Translations under genes and position numbers: made by a program
Shown here: one piece after another, positions 7,701-17,217 of the stretch
Layout: each line of letters starts with the position of its first letter
How positions within the stretch are numbered: position 1 is the first letter of the stretch
Assembly: GCF_002234575.2 (NCBI RefSeq)
Contig: NZ_CP022464.2
Span: 2,976,001 to 3,040,000 of the forward strand
Reading direction: 5' to 3'
DNA from: Enterocloster bolteae
GTDB taxonomy: Bacteria > Bacillota > Clostridia > Lachnospirales > Lachnospiraceae
DNA: 64,000 nucleotides
Notes under the pieces: model-generated
What the model saw: the letters and a program-made list of their open reading frames with translations, nothing else
Told to the model about the DNA's origin: nothing
The model's database searches: none

Positions 7701-9209
7701 ATGGAAGAATCCAGAGATACCATTGACAACATAAAAAATGCAGAAACAGCCATAAACCAGGACCCCCCTGCTGCGGAGCCGGAGCGTCAGCAGTACTTCA
7801 TGGAGCGGGCGAAGGGACAGCTGGCCGAACTTTCCCGCAGGCTGGGACGTCCCCTTACCTGCTGCATCAACACCTTTGGGTGCCAGATGAATGCCAGGGA
7901 TTCGGAGAAGCTTCTGGGGATTTTGGAGACAATCGGCTACCAGGCTGTAGAATCAGAGAAAGCGGATTTTGTGCTCTTTAATACATGTACGGTGCGGGAA
8001 AATGCCAATCTTCGGGTTTACGGCCGCCTGGGACAGCTGGGGGCCTATAAGAAGACGCATCCTGACATGATGATAGCCCTGTGCGGCTGCATGATGCAGG
8101 AAGAGGAAGTAGTGGAGAAAATCAGGAAAAGCTACCGTTATGTGGATTTGATTTTCGGAACCCACAATATCTTCAAGCTGGCGGAACTGGTATCCCTGTG
8201 CCTGGAGCGGCGGACCCAGGGCGGACAGAAGCAGGGAAAAACGAAGATGGTTGTGGATGTATGGAAGGATACGGACCAGATCGTAGAGGATTTGCCGGTG
8301 GAGCGCAAGTTCCCTTTCAAGTCGGGAGTCAATATTATGTTTGGCTGCAATAATTTCTGCAGCTACTGCATTGTACCCTATGTAAGAGGAAGGGAGCGCA
8401 GCCGCAGGCCGGAAGAAATCATTAAGGAAATACAGAAGCTGGCAGCGGACGGAGTGGTGGAAATCATGCTCCTTGGACAAAATGTAAATTCCTATGGAAA
8501 GAACCTGGACAATCCCATGACCTTTGCGCAGCTTTTGGAGGAAGTGGAGAAGATAGACGGAATTGAGCGGATCCGTTTTATGACATCCCATCCAAAGGAC
8601 CTGTCCGACGAACTCATAGAGGTCATGGCCAGGTCTGAAAAGATATGCCGTCATCTGCACCTTCCCCTCCAGTCCGGCAGCAGCCGGATACTGAAGGTTA
8701 TGAACCGGCGCTATACCAAGGAGCAGTATCTGGATTTGGCGGAGCGGATTAAAAAGGCAGTGCCTGGCATCTCACTGACAACGGATATCATTGTGGGATT
8801 TCCGGGCGAGACAGATGAGGACTTTGAGGAGACCATGGATGTGGTGAGAAGGGTGGGGTTTGACAGCGCCTTTACCTTCATCTACTCCAAGCGTACCGGC
8901 ACACCGGCGGCAGCCATGGAAGATCAGGTGCCGGAGGCAATTGTGAAGGAGCGGTTTGACAGGCTTTTAAAGGAAGTACAGGATATCTCGGCAGAGGTGT
9001 GTGGACGGGATGTCAGGACAGTCCAGGAGGTCCTGGTGGAAGAGGTGAACGACCATGCGCCGGGGCTTATGACAGGCCGCCTGTCCAACAATACAGTGGT
9101 ACACTTCCCGGGAGATGCATCCATGATTGGAAGGCTGGTGCCGGTGTATCTGCAGGAGAGCAAGGGCTTTTATTATATGGGACATATAGCTGATAAGGAA
9201 AATGAATAG
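7701..9209 (+). CDS. miaB: tRNA-2-methylthio-N6-dimethylallyladenosine synthase
   Basis: MiaB adds a methylthio group to i6A37 of tRNAs reading UNN codons. The 502-residue protein has an N-terminal methylthiotransferase domain (NTFGCQMN, NTCTVREN and LCGCMMQ cysteines), a radical-SAM core with the CxxxCxxC cluster ligands C216, C220 and C223, and a C-terminal TRAM domain (about 440-500). An extra N-terminal segment of about 50 residues precedes the first domain. It heads a miaB-mutS-trmD series in which mutS and trmD overlap. Confidence 0.97.
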   Translation: MEESRDTIDNIKNAETAINQDPPAAEPERQQYFMERAKGQLAELSRRLGRPLTCCINTFGCQMNARDSEKLLGILETIGYQAVESEKADFVLFNTCTVRENANLRVYGRLGQLGAYKKTHPDMMIALCGCMMQEEEVVEKIRKSYRYVDLIFGTHNIFKLAELVSLCLERRTQGGQKQGKTKMVVDVWKDTDQIVEDLPVERKFPFKSGVNIMFGCNNFCSYCIVPYVRGRERSRRPEEIIKEIQKLAADGVVEIMLLGQNVNSYGKNLDNPMTFAQLLEEVEKIDGIERIRFMTSHPKDLSDELIEVMARSEKICRHLHLPLQSGSSRILKVMNRRYTKEQYLDLAERIKKAVPGISLTTDIIVGFPGETDEDFEETMDVVRRVGFDSAFTFIYSKRTGTPAAAMEDQVPEAIVKERFDRLLKEVQDISAEVCGRDVRTVQEVLVEEVNDHAPGLMTGRLSNNTVVHFPGDASMIGRLVPVYLQESKGFYYMGHIADKENE

Positions 9210-9285
9210 AACCAGACAAACAATAACCGGCAAATTAAGATAAAACAAGAATAAACAAGCATACTAGAGAAGAGAGGTCAGCATT

Positions 9286-11958
9286 TTGATAGATTTGTCA
9301 CAATTATCTCCCATGATGCAGCATTATATGGAGACAAAGAAGGAGTACCCGGACTGTGTCCTGTTTTACCGTCTGGGAGATTTCTATGAGATGTTTTTCG
9401 ATGATGCCCTGACAGTATCAAAGGAACTGGAGATAACCCTTACAGGAAAGGACTGCGGTCTTTCTGAGCGGGCACCTATGTGCGGGGTGCCGTTTCACGC
9501 ATTGGATTCCTACCTGTACCGCCTGGTCCAGAAGGGATATAAGGTCGCTATAGCAGAGCAGATGGAGGATCCCAGGCAGGCCAAGGGCCTGGTGAAGCGT
9601 GAGGTAATCCGGGTGGTGACTCCGGGAACCATAACCAGCTCCCAGGTGCTGGATGAGACAAAGAACAATTACCTGATGGGAATTGTATATATGGATGGAA
9701 TCTACGGAATATCCACCGCGGATATCAGTACCGGGGATTTCATGGTGACTGAGGTGGATTCGGACCGGGAACTGTTTGACGAAATCAACAAATTTTCCCC
9801 GTCTGAGATTATCTGCAACAATGCCTTTTACATGTCGGGCGTGGATATGGACGAGCTGAAAAACCGCTATCAGGTGGTTATTTCTGCCCTGGACAGCCGC
9901 TTTTTCGGTGAGGAATCCTGCCGCCGTATCCTGATGGAGCATTTTAAGGTGGGAGCCCTGGTGGGACTGGGGCTGGAGGACTATGCCACAGGCATCATTG
10001 CCGCCGGCGCCGTGATGCAGTATATCTATGAGACCCAGAAGAGCACCCTGGAGCACATTACCACCATCACCCCCTATTCTACCGGACAGTACATGGTTAT
10101 TGACACATCCACCAGAAGGAACCTGGAGCTGGTGGAGACCATGCGGGAAAAACAGAAGAGAGGCACCCTGCTGTGGGTTCTGGACAAGACAAAGACAGCC
10201 ATGGGAGCCAGGCTGCTTCGCGCCTGCATCGAACAGCCGCTGATTCACAGAGACGAAATCATCAAGCGCCAGAACGCGGTGGAAGAGCTGAACATGAACT
10301 ATATCTCCCGGGAAGAGATATGCGAGTACTTAAATCCCATCTATGACCTGGAGCGTCTGATAGGGCGAATCAGCTATAAGACAGCCAATCCAAGGGACCT
10401 GATTGCCTTCAGAAGCTCTCTGGAAATGCTTCCCTATATCAAACGGATACTGGGAGAGTTTAACAGCGAACTTCTGGCAGAGCTGGGCCGGGAGCTGGAT
10501 CCCCTTCAGGATATCTTCCAGCTTATAGGGGATGCCATTGTGGAGGAGCCGCCCATTACGGTCAGGGAAGGCGGCATCATAAAGGACGGCTACAACCAGG
10601 AGGCGGACAAGCTGCGCCATGCCAAGACAGAGGGTAAGAACTGGCTGGCGGAGCTGGAGGCAAAGGAAAAAGAAAAGACAGGCATTAAGACCCTGAAGGT
10701 GAAATTCAACAAGGTATTCGGTTACTATTTTGAGGTGACCAACTCCTTCAAGGACCAGGTGCCGGATTACTATATCCGCAAGCAGACCCTGACCAACGCG
10801 GAGCGGTTTACCACCGATGAATTAAAGCAGCTGGAAGACATCATCATGGGCGCGGAGGAAAAGCTGGTGTCCCTGGAGTATGACCTGTTCTGCGAGGTCA
10901 GGGACAAAATCGGGGCAGAGGTCATCCGCATTCAAAAGACGGCCAAGTCCATAGCTGGAATCGACGTATTCTGTTCCCTGTCCGTGGTGGCAACCCGGCG
11001 CAACTATGTGAAGCCCTCCATCAACGACAAGGGCGTGATTCAGATTAAGAACGGCCGCCATCCCGTGGTGGAGCAGATGATGCGGGACGACATGTTTGTG
11101 GCCAACGACACCTTTCTGGACAATGGAAAGAACCGGCTGTCCGTTATCACAGGCCCCAACATGGCGGGTAAATCCACGTACATGCGCCAGGTGGCCCTGA
11201 TTGTACTTATGGCCCAGCTGGGCAGTTTTGTGCCGGCCCAGGAGGCTGATATCGGCATATGCGACCGTATTTTCACCAGGGTGGGGGCTTCCGACGATCT
11301 GGCCAGTGGACAGAGCACTTTCATGGTGGAAATGACAGAGGTGGCCAACATCCTGCGCAATGCCACCAGAAACAGTCTTCTGGTACTGGATGAAATCGGA
11401 AGGGGAACCAGCACCTTTGACGGATTGTCCATTGCCTGGGCTGTAATAGAACACATAAGCAATTCCAAGCTATTGGGAGCCAAGACACTGTTTGCCACCC
11501 ATTACCATGAACTGACAGAGCTGGAAGGCACCATAGCAGGGGTGAAAAATTATTGTATAGCGGTAAAGGAGCAGGGAGACGACATCGTATTCCTGCGCAA
11601 GATTGTCCGAGGCGGTGCAGATAAGAGCTACGGCATCCAGGTTGCAAAGCTGGCCGGCGTGCCGGATTCCGTTATAGCCAGGGCAAAAGAAATCGCGGAA
11701 GAATTAAGCGATGCGGACATCACGGCCAGGGCAAAGGAAATTGCGGAAATCAGTTCCAACATAACCCAGCACAAGGCGGTGCCGAAGCCGGATGAGGTGG
11801 ACCTGCAGCAGCTGTCCTTCTTTGATACGGTAAAGGATGACGATATCATACGTGAGCTGGACAGTCTGGAGCTGTCCACCATGACGCCTCTTGATGCTAT
11901 GAACACCCTGTACCGCCTTCAGACAAAGCTTAAGAACCGCTGGAAGGAGACCGGATGA
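9286..11958 (+). CDS. mutS: DNA mismatch repair protein MutS
   Basis: The 890-residue mismatch-recognition ATPase starts at a TTG (9286), giving the family-typical opening LSPMMQHYMETKKEYPD. The mismatch-binding motif GDFYEMFFDDA lies near residue 30, Walker A GPNMAGKST near 622, and the Walker B/signature region LVLDEIGRGTSTFDGLS near 700. A C-terminal QLSFF motif fits a beta-clamp-binding site. No mutL follows; instead the stop overlaps the trmD start by four bases. Confidence 0.98.
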   Translation: MIDLSQLSPMMQHYMETKKEYPDCVLFYRLGDFYEMFFDDALTVSKELEITLTGKDCGLSERAPMCGVPFHALDSYLYRLVQKGYKVAIAEQMEDPRQAKGLVKREVIRVVTPGTITSSQVLDETKNNYLMGIVYMDGIYGISTADISTGDFMVTEVDSDRELFDEINKFSPSEIICNNAFYMSGVDMDELKNRYQVVISALDSRFFGEESCRRILMEHFKVGALVGLGLEDYATGIIAAGAVMQYIYETQKSTLEHITTITPYSTGQYMVIDTSTRRNLELVETMREKQKRGTLLWVLDKTKTAMGARLLRACIEQPLIHRDEIIKRQNAVEELNMNYISREEICEYLNPIYDLERLIGRISYKTANPRDLIAFRSSLEMLPYIKRILGEFNSELLAELGRELDPLQDIFQLIGDAIVEEPPITVREGGIIKDGYNQEADKLRHAKTEGKNWLAELEAKEKEKTGIKTLKVKFNKVFGYYFEVTNSFKDQVPDYYIRKQTLTNAERFTTDELKQLEDIIMGAEEKLVSLEYDLFCEVRDKIGAEVIRIQKTAKSIAGIDVFCSLSVVATRRNYVKPSINDKGVIQIKNGRHPVVEQMMRDDMFVANDTFLDNGKNRLSVITGPNMAGKSTYMRQVALIVLMAQLGSFVPAQEADIGICDRIFTRVGASDDLASGQSTFMVEMTEVANILRNATRNSLLVLDEIGRGTSTFDGLSIAWAVIEHISNSKLLGAKTLFATHYHELTELEGTIAGVKNYCIAVKEQGDDIVFLRKIVRGGADKSYGIQVAKLAGVPDSVIARAKEIAEELSDADITARAKEIAEISSNITQHKAVPKPDEVDLQQLSFFDTVKDDDIIRELDSLELSTMTPLDAMNTLYRLQTKLKNRWKETG

Positions 11959-12872
11959 ATTTTCACATACTGACACTGTTCCCCGACATGGTTATGGGAG
12001 GACTGGGAACCAGCATAACGGGGCGGGCCATGGAGAGCAAGACCATATCTGTGGAAGCCATTGACATCAGGGATTATTCAAAGGATAAGCACAGACATGT
12101 GGACGACGCCCCTTACGGCGGCGGCGCAGGCATGGTTATGCAGCCGGGGCCTGTGTGCGAGGCTTACGAGGCCCTGTGCGGGCGCATCGGCAGGAAGCCC
12201 AGGCTTATCTATATGACGCCCCAGGGCAGGGTATTTAACCAAACCATAGCGGAGGAGCTGGCAAAGGAGGAGGATCTGGTCTTTCTCTGCGGGCATTACG
12301 AAGGAATCGACGAGCGTGCCCTGGAGCTGATTGCCACGGATTATCTTTCCGTGGGAGATTATGTCCTCACAGGCGGGGAACTTCCCGCCATGGTTATGAT
12401 TGACTGTATCTCCCGTCTGGTGCCCGGGGTTCTGAACAACGACGCCTCGGCTGAGGAAGAATCCTTCCATGACAGCCTGTTAGAATACCCCCAATACACC
12501 CGTCCCGAGGTATTCCGCGGGATGGAAGTCCCGGAGGTGCTTTTAAGCGGCCACCATAAAAATATTGAGGAGTGGCGCAGGCAGCAATCCATAAAACGCA
12601 CTCTGGAGCGCCGCCCGGACCTGCTGGAACATGCCGCCCTGACCATGAAGGAGGTAAAATACCTGGATTCCCTCCGCCGGGAAAAAGGCGACCTGGAAAT
12701 CCTGGAGGAGCTTATAGACCAGTATGTAAAATCCCTGAACGATGAGGCCTCTGCCGGCCGCACCAAACGAAAGGCAATGGCTGCGGCAAAGAAATTGCTG
12801 GCTGAGAAGACTTGTACGGTTGGGGAGCTGCAAGGGTACTTTAAAGTGATGGGGATGCTTGCGGGGGGATGA
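11955..12872 (+). CDS. trmD: tRNA (guanine37-N1)-methyltransferase with C-terminal extension
   Basis: TrmD methylates G37 of tRNAs and prevents frameshifting. The knot-forming AdoMet site (FLCGHYEGIDER, then SVGDYVLTGGELPAMVMIDC) and the tRNA-binding domain (RPDLLEHAALT) are intact. At 305 residues it is longer than the usual 230-255. Residues after about 243 form a helical, Lys/Glu-rich tail absent from standard TrmD. It overlaps mutS by four bases rather than sitting in the rpsP-rimM-trmD-rplS cluster; rplS is 1.8 kb downstream behind its own promoter. Confidence 0.95.
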   Translation: MNFHILTLFPDMVMGGLGTSITGRAMESKTISVEAIDIRDYSKDKHRHVDDAPYGGGAGMVMQPGPVCEAYEALCGRIGRKPRLIYMTPQGRVFNQTIAEELAKEEDLVFLCGHYEGIDERALELIATDYLSVGDYVLTGGELPAMVMIDCISRLVPGVLNNDASAEEESFHDSLLEYPQYTRPEVFRGMEVPEVLLSGHHKNIEEWRRQQSIKRTLERRPDLLEHAALTMKEVKYLDSLRREKGDLEILEELIDQYVKSLNDEASAGRTKRKAMAAAKKLLAEKTCTVGELQGYFKVMGMLAGG

Positions 12873-13078
12873 TGGGCGGAGGGGGAGGTGTTTCCGCCCC
12901 CGTTCCTCTCACTCCACAACGTATCTCCCCACCAGCCGCATATTTTCCCCGCTTCGCGCAGATGAGAGCCGCAGGCTTAAGATACGGGCAGCCTAACAAT
13001 GTCAATCCCCTCCCGCTGCTTTTCCTCGATACCCCCTTTTTTTCTCTCCCCTGCCCCCACCCCGCGAATCCTTCCATA
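12873..13078 (+). other. Long gap after trmD with hairpin and pyrimidine-rich tract
   Basis: The gap to the next gene is 335 bases; its last part holds a promoter and leader. GGGCGGA (12874-12880) pairs with TCCGCCC (12893-12899) but lacks a T-run. From about 13005 to 13066 the plus strand is almost only C and T, including runs of C5, T7 and C5. I find no convincing gene. Confidence 0.6.
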
Positions 13079-13107
13079 TTGACAATCCCCCAATAATATT
13101 GTACAAT
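13079..13107 (+). promoter_or_regulatory. Promoter of the CorC/HlyC-type gene
   Basis: A perfect TTGACA (13079-13084), a 17-base spacer and TACAAT (13102-13107). The predicted leader is about 94 bases. Confidence 0.75.
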
Positions 13108-13207
13108 TCTCTGAAACTATCCACATAAATACACACATTACAGGCCACGGCCCATACGTTCCGGGCTTTTGGGACTGTAAAATATGAAATAATAGGAGTT
13201 GATTTTT

Positions 13208-14485
13208 TTGGACCCATCGGGTGACAGTATTGCCATACGTGTCGTTATCATTATCATTTTACTGGGACTTTCCGCTTTTTTCTCGTCTTCGGAGACTGCC
13301 CTCACAACCGTCAATAAAATCCGTATCAGGACATTGGCAGAAGGGGGGAGCAAGTCTGCGCAGTGGGTGATGAAGCTGTCTGAGAATCAGGGAAAGATGC
13401 TCAGTGCCATATTAATCGGCAACAATGTGGTGAATCTTTCGGCCTCATCCATGCTTACCGTGCTGGTGACGGAAATATTTGGAAATAAAGCCGCTGGAGC
13501 CGCGACCGGCGTACTGACGCTTTTAATTTTGATTTTTGGTGAGATAACACCTAAAACAATGGCAACCCTGGATGCGGAGCGGTATTCCCTGCGGGTAGGC
13601 CATATGATTCATATTCTGATGACTGTGCTGACCCCTCTGATTGTCCTTATTAACTGGATGTCGCTGATTGTCCTCAAGGTTCTCCATGTGGACCCTGATA
13701 AGAGGAATGACGACATTACGGAGGACGAGCTCAGGACCATTGTGGACGTGGGCCATGAAAAGGGTGTTATTGAGTCGGAAGAACGTGAGATGATCAACAA
13801 TGTGTTTGACCTGGGAGACTCCGTGGCAAAGGATGTCATGGTGCCCAGAATCGACATGGTGTTTGTTGACATAGAGGCTGATTATGATGATCTGATTCAG
13901 ATATTCAGAGAGGAGCATTATACCAGGCTTCCGGTCTATAAGGAAACAACGGACAATGTGGTGGGCATCATCAATATTAAGGACCTGCTGCTGGTGGAGG
14001 ACAAGGCGTCCTTCTGCGTGTCGGATTACCTGCGCCAGCCTTTTTATACCTTTGAATCTAAAAAGCTATCCGAGCTGATGATGGAGATTAAGAAGTCTCC
14101 CAACAATATCATCATTGTTCTGGATGAGTACGGCGCCACGGCAGGTCTGATTACCCTGGAGGATATCCTGGAAGAAATCGTGGGCGATATACGCGATGAG
14201 TATGACGAGGATGAGGAAGAGGAGCTGATGGATCTGGGAGACGGCCAGTATCTGGTGGAAGGTTCCATGAAGCTGGATGACCTCAATGACATCCTGGATT
14301 TGGAACTGTCTTCTGAGGACTATGATTCTGTGGGGGGGCTTGTGATTGACCGCCTGGAACATCTGCCTTCCCAGGGCGAAGAGGTGGTGTGCGGCAATGT
14401 GCGCCTGGTAGTGGAACAGGTGGAAAAGAACCGTATTGACAAGGTTCATCTGTACATCCTTCCCGGAGAAAAAGAAGAGGAATAG
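13208..14485 (+). CDS. CorC/HlyC-family membrane protein (DUF21-CBS-CorC_C)
   Basis: The 425-residue protein has an N-terminal DUF21 membrane domain (about residues 5-175; starting with SAFFSSSETALTTVNKIRI), two CBS domains (about 190-315; VPRIDMVFVDIEAD, LITLEDILEEIVGDI) and a C-terminal transporter-associated domain. Such proteins are linked to Mg/Co efflux and are often misnamed haemolysins. A TTG at 13208 is chosen because AGGAG ends nine bases upstream; an in-frame TTG at 13199 abuts that site. Confidence 0.92.
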   Translation: MDPSGDSIAIRVVIIIILLGLSAFFSSSETALTTVNKIRIRTLAEGGSKSAQWVMKLSENQGKMLSAILIGNNVVNLSASSMLTVLVTEIFGNKAAGAATGVLTLLILIFGEITPKTMATLDAERYSLRVGHMIHILMTVLTPLIVLINWMSLIVLKVLHVDPDKRNDDITEDELRTIVDVGHEKGVIESEEREMINNVFDLGDSVAKDVMVPRIDMVFVDIEADYDDLIQIFREEHYTRLPVYKETTDNVVGIINIKDLLLVEDKASFCVSDYLRQPFYTFESKKLSELMMEIKKSPNNIIIVLDEYGATAGLITLEDILEEIVGDIRDEYDEDEEEELMDLGDGQYLVEGSMKLDDLNDILDLELSSEDYDSVGGLVIDRLEHLPSQGEEVVCGNVRLVVEQVEKNRIDKVHLYILPGEKEEE

Positions 14486-14524
14486 AACCAAGGCGAAATC
14501 AAGGCGAAACAGCTCATAAAATGC

Positions 14525-14553
14525 TTGCATTTTGGGACAATATATGCTAGAAT
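14525..14553 (+). promoter_or_regulatory. Promoter of rplS
   Basis: TTGCAT (14525-14530) and TAGAAT (14548-14553) are 17 bases apart, with an untranslated leader of about 100 bases. Confidence 0.65.
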
Positions 14554-14559
14554 AAGTCG

Positions 14560-14650
14560 TTGTGACAAGAAATAGATGGTCCTCTGTTACTGTGAGTGGT
14601 GAATCTGATTTACTGCCGGCGTATTAAGAACATCCAATAGATGAAGGAGG
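14560..14650 (+). promoter_or_regulatory. rplS leader, possible ribosomal-protein autoregulatory RNA
   Basis: The untranslated region between the rplS promoter and its AAGGAGG site is long enough for an L19-leader-type element, known upstream of rplS in Firmicutes. I cannot confirm the consensus fold by eye. Confidence 0.35.
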
Positions 14651-14658
14651 TTCACACG

Positions 14659-15006
14659 ATGAACGATATTATTAAGAACATTGAAGCAGCCCAGTTGAAG
14701 GAAAGCGTACCCAGCTTTAACGTTGGCGATACCGTTAAGGTATACAACAAGATTAAAGAGGGTAACCGCGAGAGAATCCAGATTTTCGAGGGAACTGTCA
14801 TTAAGAGACAGAACGGCGGAGCCAGAGAGACCTTTACCGTAAGGAAGAACTCCAATGGTATCGGCGTTGAGAAGACCTGGCCATTACATTCCCCAAGCGT
14901 TGACAACGTAGAGGTTGTACGTAAGGGTAAAGTAAGAAGAGCGAAGCTGAACTACTTAAGAGACAGGGTTGGTAAGGCTGCCAAGGTTAAAGAATTAGTT
15001 AAATAA
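14659..15006 (+). CDS. rplS: 50S ribosomal protein L19
   Basis: The 115-residue protein matches L19 throughout (FNVGDTVKVYNKIKEGNRER, FTVRKNSNGIGVEKTWPLHS, ending in RDRVGKAAKVKE). L19 sits at the 30S-50S interface. The ATG at 14659 is chosen because AAGGAGG (14644-14650) is eight bases upstream; the upstream ATG at 14641 would overlap it. It has its own promoter and a terminator follows. Confidence 0.98.
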   Translation: MNDIIKNIEAAQLKESVPSFNVGDTVKVYNKIKEGNRERIQIFEGTVIKRQNGGARETFTVRKNSNGIGVEKTWPLHSPSVDNVEVVRKGKVRRAKLNYLRDRVGKAAKVKELVK

Positions 15007-15024
15007 TCAGGTAGTGGAAGTGAG

Positions 15025-15056
15025 AATAGAGTTTGCAGATGCAAACTCTATTTTGT
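15025..15056 (+). terminator. Intrinsic terminator after rplS
   Basis: A 12-bp perfect stem, AATAGAGTTTGC (15025-15036) with GCAAACTCTATT (15041-15052), a 4-base loop, then TTGTT. Confidence 0.85.
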
Positions 15057-15116
15057 TAAGCAGGCGGCATACCCGTAAGCAGTCCGGGAAATGCCTTAAA
15101 AGATAGGTGTGGGTAC

Positions 15117-15668
15117 ATGGATTTTTATGTGAATGAGGATACGGCGTGGCTGAGAAAAGCAGTCCGCTGGACGGTCAATGTGGTGTTGGTCCTGGCCAGT
15201 GCCTGGTTCCTGGTCTACGGTTTCTGTACTCAGGTGCCTGTGTCAGGCGGTTCCATGCAGCCGGTTTTAGATGCGGACGATGTGGTCCTGGTGAACCGCC
15301 TGATTTATGATGTGGGAAAGCCAGAACGGTTTGACATCGTGGTATTTGAGCGCGAGGACCACAAGAAGAATGTGAAGCGGATCATCGGTCTGCCTGGTGA
15401 GACCGTGCAGATTAAGGGCGGCTATATATTCATTGACGGCGAGCTTTTAAACGCGGAGGACGGCCTGGAACAGGTGTCCCTGGCAGGAAGGGCGGACACT
15501 CCCATTAAGCTGGAGGACAATGAGTATTTTCTCCTGGGAGATAACAGGGACAGCAGTGAGGACAGCCGGTTCCCCAACATTGGAAATGTAAAAAGAGAGC
15601 AGATACAGGGCAAGGTCTGGTTCAGGATATTTCCCCTTCTGAAACTGGACTTCATCCATTCAAGATAG
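15117..15668 (+). CDS. lepB: Signal peptidase I
   Basis: The 183-residue type I signal peptidase has one N-terminal membrane helix (about 18-38), the catalytic Ser46 in SGGSMQPVL, Lys87 in VKRIIGLPGE, and the family box LGDNRDSSEDSRF. It cleaves signal peptides of exported proteins on the outer face of the membrane. It lies 17 bases upstream of rbgA and begins a run of closely spaced genes (lepB-rbgA-rnhB-yraN-pgeF). Confidence 0.95.
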   Translation: MDFYVNEDTAWLRKAVRWTVNVVLVLASAWFLVYGFCTQVPVSGGSMQPVLDADDVVLVNRLIYDVGKPERFDIVVFEREDHKKNVKRIIGLPGETVQIKGGYIFIDGELLNAEDGLEQVSLAGRADTPIKLEDNEYFLLGDNRDSSEDSRFPNIGNVKREQIQGKVWFRIFPLLKLDFIHSR

Positions 15669-15685
15669 AACAGGAGTTTACAAAT

Positions 15686-16552
15686 ATGAACATTCAGTGG
15701 TATCCTGGTCATATGACCAAGGCAAAACGGGCCATGAAGGAAGATATGAAGCTTATTGACCTGGTAATCGAGCTGGTAGACGCCAGGGTTCCCCTTTCCA
15801 GCCGGAATCCGGACATAGATGACCTGGGCGCGGGCAAGGCCAGGATGGTGCTTCTCAACAAATCGGACCTGGCGGACGAGCGGCAGAATGCCCGCTGGGC
15901 AGCCTGGTTTGAGGACAAGGGCATTCACGTGGTGAAGGTTGACGCCAGGAACAAGGGAACACTTAAGCAGGTGCAGTCCGTCATCCAGGAGGCATGTAAG
16001 GAAAAGATAGAAAGGGACCGGCGCAGGGGCATTCTGAACCGTCCCATACGTACCATGGTGGTGGGGATTCCCAATGTGGGCAAGTCCACCTTCATCAATT
16101 CCTTTGCAGGAAAGGCCTGCGCCAAGACCGGCAACAAGCCCGGCGTCACCAAGGGAAACCAGTGGATACGCCTGAATAAGACGCTGGAGCTTCTGGACAC
16201 CCCCGGAATCCTGTGGCCCAGGTTTGAGGATCAGCAGGTGGGCCTGAAGCTGGCTCTCATCGGCTCCATCAATGACCAGATTCTCAACAAAGATGAGCTG
16301 GCCTGCGAGCTTATACGCTTTTTGAAAAAGCGTTATCCCCAGGTGCTGGCAGAACGGTTTGGCCTGGAAACAGAGGGAAAGGAAGCTGCCGTTATCCTGG
16401 AGGAAATAGCCAGGGTCAGGGCCTGCCTGTTAAAAGGCGGGGATCTGGATGTGTCCAGGGCGGCAGGCCTGCTTCTGGATGATTTCAGGGCAGGCAAGTT
16501 GGGGCGGATCACGCTGGAGGAGCCGGAGAATCAAAAGGACAAGGTGGAATGA
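15686..16552 (+). CDS. rbgA: Ribosome biogenesis GTPase YlqF/RbgA
   Basis: The 288-residue circularly permuted GTPase assists late 50S assembly. The motif order is characteristic: G4 NKSD (near residue 58) precedes G1 GIPNVGKS (near 127) and the DTPG G3 motif. The N-terminus IQWYPGHMTKAKR is diagnostic. Its TGA overlaps the rnhB start (ATGA). Confidence 0.97.
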   Translation: MNIQWYPGHMTKAKRAMKEDMKLIDLVIELVDARVPLSSRNPDIDDLGAGKARMVLLNKSDLADERQNARWAAWFEDKGIHVVKVDARNKGTLKQVQSVIQEACKEKIERDRRRGILNRPIRTMVVGIPNVGKSTFINSFAGKACAKTGNKPGVTKGNQWIRLNKTLELLDTPGILWPRFEDQQVGLKLALIGSINDQILNKDELACELIRFLKKRYPQVLAERFGLETEGKEAAVILEEIARVRACLLKGGDLDVSRAAGLLLDDFRAGKLGRITLEEPENQKDKVE

Positions 16553-17217
16553 CAATGGCTGCAAGGGTACTAAAGGGAGAAAAGCTGGAGCAGGAGATGG
16601 CCCGTCTGGAGGCCATGGCGGAATATGAGAAGGAGTATGATGCCTGCACCTATATCTGCGGTATTGATGAAGCGGGCAGGGGACCCCTGGCGGGACCGGT
16701 GGCAGCAGGAGCCGTAGTGCTTCCCAAGGGATGCCGTATCCTGTATCTCAATGATTCCAAGAAACTGTCGGAGAAACGCCGTGAGGAACTGTTTTTAGAG
16801 ATAAAGGAAAAGGCTGTAGCATGGAATGTGGGCCTGGCATCTCCTGCCCGGATTGACGAAATCAATATTCTTCAGGCCACCTATGAGGCCATGAGGGAGG
16901 CTGTGAAGGGGCTTTCCGTGAAGCCGGAAGTGCTTCTCAACGACGCTGTCACCATTCCCGGGCTGGAGGGGGTGCAGGTGCCTATTATTAAAGGGGACGC
17001 AAAGAGCCTGTCCATAGCGGCAGCCAGCATCCTGGCAAAGGTCACCAGGGACCATATGATGGCTGAGTACGAGGAATTATTTCCCGGATATGGATTTGCC
17101 AAACACAAGGGATACGGCACGGCGGCCCACATTGCTGCCATCAGAGAGCTTGGGCCCTGCCCTATTCACAGGAGAAGCTTTATCAGGAATATTGTTCAGG
17201 CGGATACATATGAATAA
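16549..17217 (+). CDS. rnhB: Ribonuclease HII
   Basis: The 222-residue enzyme cleaves RNA in RNA-DNA hybrids and removes misincorporated ribonucleotides. The active-site box YICGIDEAGRGPLAGPVAAG (catalytic Asp-Glu) lies near residue 40; downstream, NDSKKLSEKRRE and KHKGYGTAAHIAA are typical. The start overlaps the rbgA stop; a second ATG at 16555 is an equally possible start. It overlaps the next gene by eight bases. Confidence 0.97.
   Translation: MTMAARVLKGEKLEQEMARLEAMAEYEKEYDACTYICGIDEAGRGPLAGPVAAGAVVLPKGCRILYLNDSKKLSEKRREELFLEIKEKAVAWNVGLASPARIDEINILQATYEAMREAVKGLSVKPEVLLNDAVTIPGLEGVQVPIIKGDAKSLSIAAASILAKVTRDHMMAEYEELFPGYGFAKHKGYGTAAHIAAIRELGPCPIHRRSFIRNIVQADTYE

Noticed and set aside
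12869..13096. Proline-rich frames on both strands after trmD
   Set aside because: They overlap a low-complexity pyrimidine tract and a promoter, with no ribosome site.
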